Shown in pieces: positions 45,051 to 53,018 of a stretch of 64,000 nucleotides of DNA. The stretch's first letter is position 1. Each line of letters starts with the position of its first letter. Location of the stretch: contig NZ_CP037864.1 in the NCBI RefSeq assembly GCF_004353845.1, positions 4,650,001 through 4,714,000 of the forward strand, read 5' to 3'. Origin of the DNA: Citrobacter arsenatis (GTDB lineage: Bacteria; Pseudomonadota; Gammaproteobacteria; Enterobacterales; Enterobacteriaceae). The position numbers were made by a program, and so were the translations under genes. The notes under the pieces are model-generated. The model was not told where the DNA came from, made no database searches, and saw only the letters and a list, made by a program, of their open reading frames with translations.

Positions 45051-45725
45051 GGTTGAGATAAGACGCCGTATTCTTGTCGGGTGGCGGCTGACGCCTTACC
45101 CGACCTACAACACCAGTAATATCATCAAGTTATGTACTTTCCGTAGGCCCGGTAAGGCGCTGGCCGCCACCGGGCAATTCCACAAGGTTGAGATAAGGCG
45201 CCGTATTTTTGTCGGGTGGCGGCTGACGCCTTACCCGACCTACGACACCAGCAATATCATCAAGTTATGTTCTTTTCATAGGCCCGTTAAGGCGCTGGCC
45301 GCCACCGGGCAATTCCACAAGGTTGAGATAAGGCGCCGTATTCTTGTCGGGTGGCGGCTGACGCCTTACCCGACCTACAACACCAGTAATATCATCAAGT
45401 TATGTACTTTCCGTAGGCCCGGTAAGGCGCTGGCCGCCACCGGGCAATTCCACAAGGTTGAGATAAGGCGCCGTATTTTTGTCGGGTGGCGGCTGACGCC
45501 TTACCCGACCTACGACACCAGCAATATCATCAAGTTATGTTCTTTTCGTAGGCCCGGTAAGGCGCTAGCCGCCACCGGGCAATTCCACAAGGTTGAGATA
45601 AGGCGCCGTATTCTTGTCGGGTGGCGGCTGACGCCTTACCCGACCTACAACACCACCAATATCATCAAGTTATGTACTTTTCGTAGGCCCGGTAAGGCGC
45701 TGGCCGCCACCGGGCAATTCCACAA
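45051..45725. repeat. Five tandem 135-bp units, each with two REP-type palindromes
   Basis: Units start with GGTTGAGATAAG at 45051, 45186, 45321, 45456 and 45591 and have identical length. Each has one palindrome GTCGGGTGGCGGC..GCCTTACCCGAC and one GGCCCGGTAAGGCGC..GGCCGCCACCGGGC. Units 1, 3 and 5 share CGTATTCTTG, CTACAACACC and TTATGTACTTT. Units 2 and 4 share CGTATTTTTG, CTACGACACC and TTATGTTCTTT, so the true period is a 270-bp dimer. It is a BIME-type array of ten REPs between the convergent ends of gltD and the fimbrial operon. Confidence 0.92.
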
Positions 45726-45770
45726 GAACTGAAATCTGATTATTCTCGTAAACGGCGCGCCAATAGCCCG

Positions 45771-46622
45771 CTACAGCTGTTCGAGAATGTACTGAAAATT
45801 ACAGGTCGATTTCACCGTTCCCGTACCAATGTTCTTAGTATTAATCGAGACGGTAATATCGTGCAGTTCGGTATCCGTTAACGCATGAGTCAATGCCACG
45901 GTTGACACCACGCTGTTATCGCAACCCAGTACGCTCAACGTGACCCCGCTTCCCACCACCCGGCAGCCCGCGCCGCGGGTATCCATCTTGCTTTTATCGC
46001 ACAGCGTTCCGCTTTCCATCAGATACGTTTTTAACGTCGTGCTCACGGTTCCCCCCGTGGGGGTAATCTTCAGCACCTTTTCGTGCTTGAGCGTGTTGGC
46101 ATCCCACGACACATCATAGGTAGCAACCGGTACGGTCGGGCAAACGGAGCTGCGCGCTGGCGGCCCGGTATAGGTCGAAGCAGCTTGAGAGGGTGCTGTT
46201 GAGGTTACCACTGTCGAAGCCACCCACGGGCAACCGTAACCATCCGACTGAAGCGTAATGCGCAGCACCTGTTTCGCACAATCCCAATAATGGGTATCCA
46301 GCCCAGGACAATTGCTATCACTTGTCGTCCCCCAGCTTTTAAGGTACAGCGTCGGCGGTGTCGACGGGCCAGTCCATGAAACGTTCGGGATCTCGCGATT
46401 CAGTATCAAGGTTCGAGTTTCATAGACGCCATAGTAGACGCCCGTCGGCGTGCTGACGGTAATATCATAGCGTATGCCGGTGATTCCCGAAGACGCCCAA
46501 TAAAGAGTCGTTTCAAACTGCGAGCTACGCAGCTTACCTTGCGCCAGGGCGCTGGCGGAAAACAGTACGCCAACGATAGCGAGCACCAGCACAGACAAAC
46601 AATGTATTCTTTTCATGATCAT
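45771..46622 (-). CDS. Putative two-domain fimbrial tip adhesin
   Basis: The 283-aa protein is the last gene of the fimbrial operon, the usual place of the tip adhesin. It has a signal peptide (MKRIHCLSVLVLAIVGVLFS..ALA-Q). Next is an N-terminal domain of about 150 residues with cysteines in SNCPGLDTHYWDCAK, GYGCPW and SVCPTV, then a C-terminal pilin-like domain with cysteines (TLCDKSK, AGCRVV, VLGCDNS, TCNFQ) and the end FQYILEQL. This layout resembles MrpH/PapG-type adhesins. I cannot name the receptor. Its first ATG overlaps the preceding stop (ATGA); an ATG two codons later is an alternative start. Confidence 0.7.
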   Translation of the reverse strand: MIMKRIHCLSVLVLAIVGVLFSASALAQGKLRSSQFETTLYWASSGITGIRYDITVSTPTGVYYGVYETRTLILNREIPNVSWTGPSTPPTLYLKSWGTTSDSNCPGLDTHYWDCAKQVLRITLQSDGYGCPWVASTVVTSTAPSQAASTYTGPPARSSVCPTVPVATYDVSWDANTLKHEKVLKITPTGGTVSTTLKTYLMESGTLCDKSKMDTRGAGCRVVGSGVTLSVLGCDNSVVSTVALTHALTDTELHDITVSINTKNIGTGTVKSTCNFQYILEQL

Positions 46623-47146
46623 AAGTATTCAAAAGCGGCAGTGGCGGTGGCAGAAAAACGACCCGGCGTCATTTCTGCCCCCGGATTCGTCTGCACCCAT
46701 GCGTTGAAATTTAAGCTGTTTTGCCCGTTATTGAGCACAAACGTCGCCCCCGAACTGCCGTTAATCGCCACCGGATCCCCCTGCGCGGTTTCAATGCCAA
46801 TCCCGACGCCTTCCGCTTCTGACTGCCCATCCAACGCCAGAATCCCCGCCATGCCGCTGACCTCCGTTCCCGAAAAGGTGACCGTGACGCCGGTACCTAA
46901 TGCCGTGTTGCACTCCTTAAGCTGCAAGATAAACGGCACCCGCACCGACTGCCCGCGTTTCTGTAAATCTTTGATATTCAGCACCGGGAACGTGACATCG
47001 GCCAGGTTATTCCCCGTGATGACTAAGGTGCAGGCGCTGGAGACCAGTTGGCCGCTAAAATGGAGGTTATCCGCGCTCATCCCCTGCGCCGATAACGCGC
47101 CCCACAGCAGCAGGGCATGACCCGCCATCGTTATTTTCGTCATCAT
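46619..47146 (-). CDS. Minor fimbrial subunit (third of three)
   Basis: The 175-aa protein has a signal peptide (to about residue 25), the paired pilin cysteines (SSACTLVI and LKECNTAL) and the C-terminal pilin signature ATATAAFEYL used for chaperone and strand exchange. It overlaps both neighbours by ATGA-type junctions. Likely a tip-fibrillum or adaptor subunit. Confidence 0.8.
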   Translation of the reverse strand: MMTKITMAGHALLLWGALSAQGMSADNLHFSGQLVSSACTLVITGNNLADVTFPVLNIKDLQKRGQSVRVPFILQLKECNTALGTGVTVTFSGTEVSGMAGILALDGQSEAEGVGIGIETAQGDPVAINGSSGATFVLNNGQNSLNFNAWVQTNPGAEMTPGRFSATATAAFEYL

Positions 47147-47616
47147 TGAAACTCCAACTGCAGCGTTGCCCAGGCTTCAAAGCCGCCTTCCTGAAGGACT
47201 GCCCCGCTCTTTTTCACCGGCACCGCTTGAATGAGCGGCAGGGAGAGCGGATCAATGGTCAGCGTCTGACCAATCGTAAAAGACTTGCCGTTCTGCAGAA
47301 GTTTGACCCCCAGGCCGTCAACGTCGGTCTCAATCGCCGCCGGGTCAAAATCGGTCGCCGTACCGCTGATGGTTATTTTCAACTCCAGCCCGCTCCCCTT
47401 CGGCACCTGACTACACACGGCATTAAACATCACCGGCTGCATATAATTGCTGCCGTCAATTTTGTCGATCGCCACGTTAGAAAAATCGATCTCTATCGTT
47501 TTATCGTTATTAATCACGCAGGTCGGCGGGTCGAGCAGCGTACCGGTGAATTTCAGATTGTCCGCCGCGTGTAGCGTAGAAGCCGCCAGCAGCAGTCCCA
47601 GAAGTATTTTTTTCAT
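47143..47616 (-). CDS. Minor fimbrial subunit (second of three)
   Basis: The 157-aa protein has a short signal peptide (MKKILLGLLLAASTLHA-A), pilin cysteines (PPTCVINN and NAVCSQV), DVDGLGVKLLQNG of the F/G-type minor subunits and a C-terminal WATLQLEFQ strand. It overlaps its neighbours by ATGA. Confidence 0.8.
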   Translation of the reverse strand: MKKILLGLLLAASTLHAADNLKFTGTLLDPPTCVINNDKTIEIDFSNVAIDKIDGSNYMQPVMFNAVCSQVPKGSGLELKITISGTATDFDPAAIETDVDGLGVKLLQNGKSFTIGQTLTIDPLSLPLIQAVPVKKSGAVLQEGGFEAWATLQLEFQ

Positions 47617-48137
47617 TGATAGTCCACCACCAGCGTTGCCGATGCGCTGAAGTCCTGGGCCTTAAGCGTTGTGCCGCTCGCCTTCACCAGTACCGCTTCC
47701 AGCGCAATGCCAGAAGCCGAGGTATAGGTAAAGTTCTGCCACTGCGTGCTGCCGATGGGCACCAGCGTTTTATTACCGGCCTGCCGGATACGGATCCCTA
47801 AGCCCGTCGCGCTGGTCTTCAGTACCGACTCGCCGTTTACGGTGAGCGAGGTGCCCTGGATCTGCAATTTCAGGTAGTCAGAGACCCGGCCGCTACAGTT
47901 CAGCGTATAGCTGACGGGCTGAACGTAGTTCACGCCGTCCACCAGGGTGGTCAGCACGTCGCCGAAGGCCACGGTTCCCCCGGTAATGGTGCACGGCGGC
48001 GCGGCGTTAACCAGAACGATCAGCTTCATATTGACCGTTTTACTCGTCGCATGCAGCGGTGCAACCGCACCGATGCCAAGCGCCAGCGCCGCCAGGCACC
48101 ATAGCCGCCTGATGCTCCAACCGCTCACGCTACTCAC
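47613..48137 (-). CDS. Minor fimbrial subunit (first of three)
   Basis: The 174-aa protein has a signal peptide, cysteines in PPCTITGG and LNCSGRV, a TGLGIRIRQAG segment resembling the next gene product, and a C-terminal SASATLVVDYQ strand. Similarity between this and the next subunit suggests an old duplication. It overlaps the chaperone gene by ATGA. Confidence 0.8.
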   Translation of the reverse strand: MSSVSGWSIRRLWCLAALALGIGAVAPLHATSKTVNMKLIVLVNAAPPCTITGGTVAFGDVLTTLVDGVNYVQPVSYTLNCSGRVSDYLKLQIQGTSLTVNGESVLKTSATGLGIRIRQAGNKTLVPIGSTQWQNFTYTSASGIALEAVLVKASGTTLKAQDFSASATLVVDYQ

Positions 48138-48877
48138 GATTTTCTACTCTTCTCTTCGTTGACCGTGCATTTCCCGGCGCTACAGTCGAAAATCAGCGGC
48201 AGGCGCGCGCCATAGTCGTTCACATAGGTCAGCACTGGCGCACTGCCCAGATCGGCGGCATTCACCGACATCACCGGGCTGGTGCGCGGTGGAATCACCA
48301 TCGGCTCAAACCCTTTTGCCGTTGTGCCGTCCACCCGATTGCTGGCGTTACTTAAGATGACGTAATAGCCCGTAGTGTTATTGACCTGATACTGACTGCC
48401 TTTTTTCTCCAGCGTCACCTGGTGCTGCCAGGGATGCATTGAGTCCACTTTGGCGAGCGATGCCGGGCGATAAAACAGTTTGATGCGCGTTTGCAGGGCA
48501 ATCTGTAACGTATTGGGTTTATCGTTTTTCGGCGGGATCTCGCGGACGTTATAGAAAAACAGCGTTTCTCTGTCCTGCGGCAGCGCGCTCAACCCCGGCA
48601 TTCCCTGGATTTTGACCTGGCCAATGCCCAGCGCTTCAATGCGCTGTACCGGAGGAACGACGGCCAGCGGCGAGGTAATTCGCTGGCCTTTGTCGTCTTC
48701 GACCCACGACTGCGCAAGGTAGGGCAACTTTTCGCTCGCATTTTTGAGATCCACGCTGATGGATTTTTCATCTCCGCGAAAGACCAATCGCGTGCGATCC
48801 GGGGCCACCGCCGCCTGCGCGCTACAGGCGCTAAACACCAGGCTGCTGATAAGCATGAGCTGAAGATGTCCTTGCAT
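48134..48877 (-). CDS. Periplasmic fimbrial chaperone (PapD type)
   Basis: The 247-aa protein has a signal peptide to about residue 22 and two Ig-like domains. It keeps the two subunit-anchoring residues of PapD chaperones, arginine in VAPDRTRLVF and lysine in TRIKLFYRP, and the short F1-G1 loop (SALPQDRETLFFYNVREIPP). It lies 13 bp downstream of the usher gene. Confidence 0.92.
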   Translation of the reverse strand: MQGHLQLMLISSLVFSACSAQAAVAPDRTRLVFRGDEKSISVDLKNASEKLPYLAQSWVEDDKGQRITSPLAVVPPVQRIEALGIGQVKIQGMPGLSALPQDRETLFFYNVREIPPKNDKPNTLQIALQTRIKLFYRPASLAKVDSMHPWQHQVTLEKKGSQYQVNNTTGYYVILSNASNRVDGTTAKGFEPMVIPPRTSPVMSVNAADLGSAPVLTYVNDYGARLPLIFDCSAGKCTVNEEKSRKS

Positions 48878-48890
48878 ATTTCAATCCTTT

Positions 48891-51557
48891 TTAGTCAGTT
48901 CGATGAGACGACAGCGCTTCGGGTTCAGGCGAAGGCGCGAGTCGGGTCTGCTGCTGAAGCAGGGGTTTCACGGGTGGAGCCGGCGGTGACGTTAACGACG
49001 GATCATCGCTCAGGCAGGGCAATAACAGGCCGCTGTACAGATCTTTCGGCAACGGTGTCGGCAGTCTGATTCCGCACTGCGGCCGCTCGTCCCAGATAAC
49101 CTGCATGCGCTCGCCGGCGTTCACGCCGGCCAGGTAGACGCTACCGTCGCTATCGACAATCCCCACCTGCTGCTGGCGCTCATTGCGCACTTCCGCGCCA
49201 AAAGGAGGGAACTCACCATTGAACATCCGAATAACGGCCATCGCTTTTTCGCCGCTAATGACTTCCATATGGCGATAGCCGATAGCGCCCTCGGTGAGCG
49301 TTGCCTGTGCCACGGAATTGATCGCCTCCGCATTTTCCGGAAGCTGGGTGAGGTCAATACGCACCTGGTTGCGGTAGTAGTCATTAACATCGGTCAGCAC
49401 CGCGTTGCCGAAGCCGTTGGTATAGACCGGCGTGTCATAGCCGCCAACCGGGATATCGGCCAATTGGTCGACATCCACCAGCAGCCGCGTACCGCCATTC
49501 ACGCCGGTGCGGTGCAGCGCCCCGCCCTGCGCGGTTAACGTCGCGCCGCCCTGCAAAGAGAGCCCGCCAGAGACATATTCGCCTTCCTGGTAGTTCATGC
49601 TGGCGTCAATGTCGGCGAAATCCGCGGTATGGCGATAGTAACCGTCCATCATCGCCCCCTCATTACCGTGGCCGACGTTAAGCTGGTAGTTATTGCGATC
49701 GTCTAACCGTTCGTAATAACCCACCTGGTTACTGTTATCGTCGCCGCTGAAGGAGCCGTTATAGCTCAGGGTGCGATCGTTCCCCCACGGCACGCTCAGG
49801 GAGATGAATACGCCGTCGTCGGTCTCGTCATCGTATTCATTGCGATAGCCGTTAACCGACAGGCTAATGTTGCGCACATCGCCAAGATCGAAATAGTGGG
49901 AGACCGTCAGGTTGTAGCTATCCTCGCTTGGGCGGTTCCAGTAAGTACGGTGCGTAAAGTTCACATAGGCGTTGACGTTGATATCGGCCAGATTCTGGCT
50001 CCAGGTCAGCGTATACATCTCTTTGTCGTGGCCGGTGCGAATCAGGTTGCTATCGGTATTCTGCGTATCGAGATACTCGTCCATCGTCATGTAGTTCTCT
50101 TGCGAGAAGCGATATCCCGCGAAGGTCAGACGGCTGTCGATATCATCAAAATCTTTGGCATAGCTGGCGCGAAACGAGTTGCCGTGAAGTATACCGTCGC
50201 CATATTCGCTGCCTTCGGGTACCTTCGCCCGTGAATGGGTAAGATCCAGCGACAGCGCGCCCAGCGCCGCCATGTCACGCCCCACGCCAATCGCCAGCGC
50301 CTGATAGTTCTCTTCGCCAATCCCGCCGCCGTACAGCGACCAGCCGTTGGTGATCCCCCAGGAGGCTTCTCCGGTGGCGAACAGCGAACCTTGCAGGTTG
50401 TGATCCCAATCCTGCGGGCGGCCAACGGCCACTTTATAACGCAGCTGGCCTGGGCGGGTCAGATAGGGAATCGAGGCGGTACTGACGTCATACTCCTGTA
50501 CCTGCCCGTTTTGTTCTTCAATGCGCACATGCAGGTCGCCGGAAACGGCTTCGTTCAAATCCTGGATGCGGAACGGGCCAGCGGGCACCTGCGACTCATG
50601 GATCACGCGTCCCTGCTGGCTGATCGTGACTTTCGCGTTGGTGCGCGCCACGCCCGAAATATCCGGCGCGTAGCCGCGTAAGTTAGGCGGTAGCATTTGA
50701 TCGTCGGTAATCAGGCTACTGCCGATATAGTTAAAGCTGTCGAAAATATCCGACGTCAGCGCATCCTCGCCAAATTTCAGCTGCGCGCCCAGCGAGGGGA
50801 TTGCGCGATAGGCGTAGTAACGGCTCCAGTCCCAGTTGCGGTCGGTTTGCGCAGAAGCGTGCTGCGAAACGTCATCGTCGCTTTTGTCGGCATCTTCATG
50901 ACGGTAGCTCGCCTGCCAGTCGGCGCGAAAACGCCACGGGCCGATGTTCGCCCCCAGCGTACCGTTGCCGCTGACATCGTATTGATCGCCAGCCTGATGT
51001 TCGGGGTGCTGCCACTGGCTGTTCACGTTATAGTCAAACAGTACGCCCGCGATCCCGTCGTCCCAACGCGATGGCGGATCCCAGTCTTTATCTGAATATT
51101 GTAAATAGGCCTGAGGAATAATGACCGTTAAGGTCGATTTGCCTAAATCAGTTTGCGTTTCAATACCTTCAAGCTGATTTGGCTGTAAGCAGGCGCCGGA
51201 TTTTATCCAGCGTAATTTTTCAACCAGTTCGGGTTTTAAACCAAACTGCGCCACCAGTTCCGGTGATAAACAGGGATAGCTATTATTGTTATCGTTCTCT
51301 TCAGCCGTATAGGTAATTATACTTTCCTGAGTTATCTGACTCTGGTTAACCATAACCTGTAGCGTATATTTCCCCGGCATAATATATCCTTTGCGGGAAA
51401 AACGATGCAGATCGAGCTTTGCCCCATCCTTCACATCAAGAAACTCGGTATTAAACTGGATGGCATCTTCCGCATAGCAATTATTCAACACCCCAGAGAG
51501 CGCCAGACTGACGAAAATAGTGAGCGCACGCAAACGAAAGGATGAATAACGGCTCAT
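48891..51557 (-). CDS. Outer-membrane fimbrial usher
   Basis: The 888-aa protein has a signal peptide ending near residue 29 (CYA-E), an N-terminal chaperone-binding domain with FNTEFLDVKDGAKLDLHRFSRKG, the 24-strand barrel and plug region, and C-terminal domains with the cysteine pair (RPQCGIRLP and LLPCLSDD). I chose ATG 51557 (AGGGA upstream); the frame opens further to a TTG. After the last cysteine a 40-residue proline- and glutamine-rich tail follows, which is unusual for ushers. Confidence 0.93.
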   Translation of the reverse strand: MSRYSSFRLRALTIFVSLALSGVLNNCYAEDAIQFNTEFLDVKDGAKLDLHRFSRKGYIMPGKYTLQVMVNQSQITQESIITYTAEENDNNNSYPCLSPELVAQFGLKPELVEKLRWIKSGACLQPNQLEGIETQTDLGKSTLTVIIPQAYLQYSDKDWDPPSRWDDGIAGVLFDYNVNSQWQHPEHQAGDQYDVSGNGTLGANIGPWRFRADWQASYRHEDADKSDDDVSQHASAQTDRNWDWSRYYAYRAIPSLGAQLKFGEDALTSDIFDSFNYIGSSLITDDQMLPPNLRGYAPDISGVARTNAKVTISQQGRVIHESQVPAGPFRIQDLNEAVSGDLHVRIEEQNGQVQEYDVSTASIPYLTRPGQLRYKVAVGRPQDWDHNLQGSLFATGEASWGITNGWSLYGGGIGEENYQALAIGVGRDMAALGALSLDLTHSRAKVPEGSEYGDGILHGNSFRASYAKDFDDIDSRLTFAGYRFSQENYMTMDEYLDTQNTDSNLIRTGHDKEMYTLTWSQNLADINVNAYVNFTHRTYWNRPSEDSYNLTVSHYFDLGDVRNISLSVNGYRNEYDDETDDGVFISLSVPWGNDRTLSYNGSFSGDDNSNQVGYYERLDDRNNYQLNVGHGNEGAMMDGYYRHTADFADIDASMNYQEGEYVSGGLSLQGGATLTAQGGALHRTGVNGGTRLLVDVDQLADIPVGGYDTPVYTNGFGNAVLTDVNDYYRNQVRIDLTQLPENAEAINSVAQATLTEGAIGYRHMEVISGEKAMAVIRMFNGEFPPFGAEVRNERQQQVGIVDSDGSVYLAGVNAGERMQVIWDERPQCGIRLPTPLPKDLYSGLLLPCLSDDPSLTSPPAPPVKPLLQQQTRLAPSPEPEALSSHRTD

Positions 51558-51640
51558 CAAATATCTGTCCCTGATAATAAAAAATGACGGCAAATAAAGT
51601 TATCCAAATCCAATCGGTGGATAACAGAAATAACTATTTT

Positions 51641-51663
51641 CCCTGCGACGGAATGCCGCAGGG
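51641..51663 (-). other. Hairpin between major pilin and usher genes
   Basis: CCCTGCG/CGCAGGG stem with a nine-base loop lies just after the major subunit stop, without a T run. Such intercistronic hairpins protect the pilin part of fimbrial mRNAs and reduce usher expression. Confidence 0.6.
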
Positions 51664-51674
51664 AATGACATACC

Positions 51675-52235
51675 TTACAGGTAGCTAATCGCGAAGTTTA
51701 CAACGCTGCTGAATTCACCCGTGTCGATAGTGGTGGTGGTCGCATCGCCCTGAACCCAGGCTTTAAAGTTCAGCGTTTGATCGGCCAGGCCTTTGCCATC
51801 AGCATCCACAACCAGGTTCTGAACGTCGGTATCACCCACCTTGATCTGCGCGCCTTTATAGGTTGCCAGAACAATGCTGGAGCCTTCCATCTCGCCGTTA
51901 GCGCCCATCAGAGCGATGTTGCCTTTATTGGCGGTAGACTCGTTGCCTGCGGCAGAGAAGACGGTGTTCATTGTGGCTTCGGTGGTAAACGCGCAGTTTT
52001 CCAGACCAATGTGGAAGTCAACCGCAGAAGACTGACCACCGTTGGTCAGAGAGCCGGTACCGATGTGGCCCAGGTTTACCGTCTGGTGCTCATCGCCAAC
52101 CACAATTGAGCACGGAGAATCTTCGATAGTGCCGGTGAACGTTACGGTGCCGGTGTTAGTTCCTGCCGCGTTTGCGAAAGAAGCAAAACCCATAACCAGT
52201 GCTGCAGCAACCGCTGTTTTTACTACAGTTTTCAT
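51675..52235 (-). CDS. Major fimbrial subunit
   Basis: The 186-aa protein has a signal peptide (MKTVVKTAVAAALVMGFASF..NA-A), the pilin cysteine pair (DSPCSIVV and LENCAFTT), GKGLADQTLNFKAWVQG and the C-terminal VVNFAISYL strand. It is the promoter-proximal gene behind a strong AAGGATG site, as expected for the most abundant subunit. The order major subunit-usher-chaperone-three minors-tip protein resembles Mrp (Proteus) and Stf (Salmonella) operons. Confidence 0.92.
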   Translation of the reverse strand: MKTVVKTAVAAALVMGFASFANAAGTNTGTVTFTGTIEDSPCSIVVGDEHQTVNLGHIGTGSLTNGGQSSAVDFHIGLENCAFTTEATMNTVFSAAGNESTANKGNIALMGANGEMEGSSIVLATYKGAQIKVGDTDVQNLVVDADGKGLADQTLNFKAWVQGDATTTTIDTGEFSSVVNFAISYL

Positions 52236-52944
52236 TTTTCATCCTTAAAAACATTAAATTTAAATAAGCATAATTATTTCCCCCGACATAAAGGGAAAGG
52301 AGATATGCTCAAAACTCCGGGTAAACAGGACGTTGATTATTCACTCATCAAAGATATTTTTGTATCTCAAGTAAAATTAATTAATGAGAAACCAGCCATA
52401 AAATTATATTTACAGCCACACAATAATAAAATTATTAATGCGCATCAACGCCGGGAAGTATAGATACATATACTCAGGGGGAAATCAATTAATACTTAAA
52501 ACAAAAGTTAATAAAAATAATTATTACTAATTTCAGATGACAACCGTACAAAAATACGATGGAAACTATCAAAAAATGAACAGGCAAGAATTTAATTGCT
52601 TAATACTCGAACACTTTCATCATCATGACCAATGTGTTATCGGCGGAGAAAATTTATTTTTGCATAAAATTATAATATCAATAATAATTTACATGACCAA
52701 AATAGAATATAAAATAGTAATGAACGCACCGTAATCTCAGCATCAAAAATGTTCTCACCATATATGTTTATTAATCGAATGATTAAATCAGACGTGTATT
52801 AGAAAAACAAAATCCTCCAGTGGTAAGCCATTGCGCCTTCAGGGGATGACGCCTCCTGATATAGCAGCCCCACCGTCCCCGCAATTAACCGTACACTAAC
52901 CCACAACACATTCATCACACAAATAGTTGTTAAGAAAAAATCAG
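52236..52944. other. AT-rich intergenic region upstream of the fimbrial operon and codBA
   Basis: About 700 bp between divergent transcription units contain no credible gene. 52240-52760 is markedly AT-rich, with many A/T runs, and would be an H-NS target and the fimbrial promoter region. I saw no inverted repeats flanking a promoter that would suggest phase inversion, and no recombinase or PapB/PapI-type regulator gene is adjacent. Confidence 0.5.
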
Positions 52945-52960
52945 ACGGAAACGTTTGCTT
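52945..52960. promoter_or_regulatory. PurR box of codBA
   Basis: ACGGAAACGTTTGCTT closely matches the PurR operator consensus ACGCAAACGTTTGCGT. It overlaps the -35 region of codBA, so PurR with hypoxanthine or guanine would repress. Confidence 0.85.
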
Positions 52961-52974
52961 TTCTCTGTGAACTG

Positions 52975-52999
52975 TATATTATGCGGCGGATTTTTTGGG
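52975..52999 (+). promoter_or_regulatory. codBA -10 element and UTP-sensing start site
   Basis: TATATT at 52975-52980 is followed nine bases later by GATTTTTTGG at 52989-52998. In E. coli codBA this same initial sequence gives UTP-sensitive start selection and reiterative U addition, which lowers expression when UTP is high. Confidence 0.8.
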
Positions 53000-53018
53000 C
53001 AAAATTCATGGAGGCGTT

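Noticed and set aside
45051..45725. CRISPR-like array
   Set aside because: Units are 135 bp, nearly identical over their whole length and made of two palindromes; there are no short repeats with unique spacers and no cas genes.
45040..45732. 230-codon open frame with five 45-residue repeats
   Set aside because: The unit length of 135 bp is a multiple of three, so any frame without a stop in one unit stays open through all. The DNA consists of REP palindromes and there is no ribosome-binding site; it is not a repeat protein.
52537..52734. 65-codon ORF in the AT-rich region upstream of codBA
   Set aside because: No ribosome-binding site, low-complexity composition and no recognisable homology; likely chance.
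52236..52994. Phase-variable invertible fimbrial promoter
   Set aside because: I found no inverted repeats flanking a promoter and no recombinase gene nearby.
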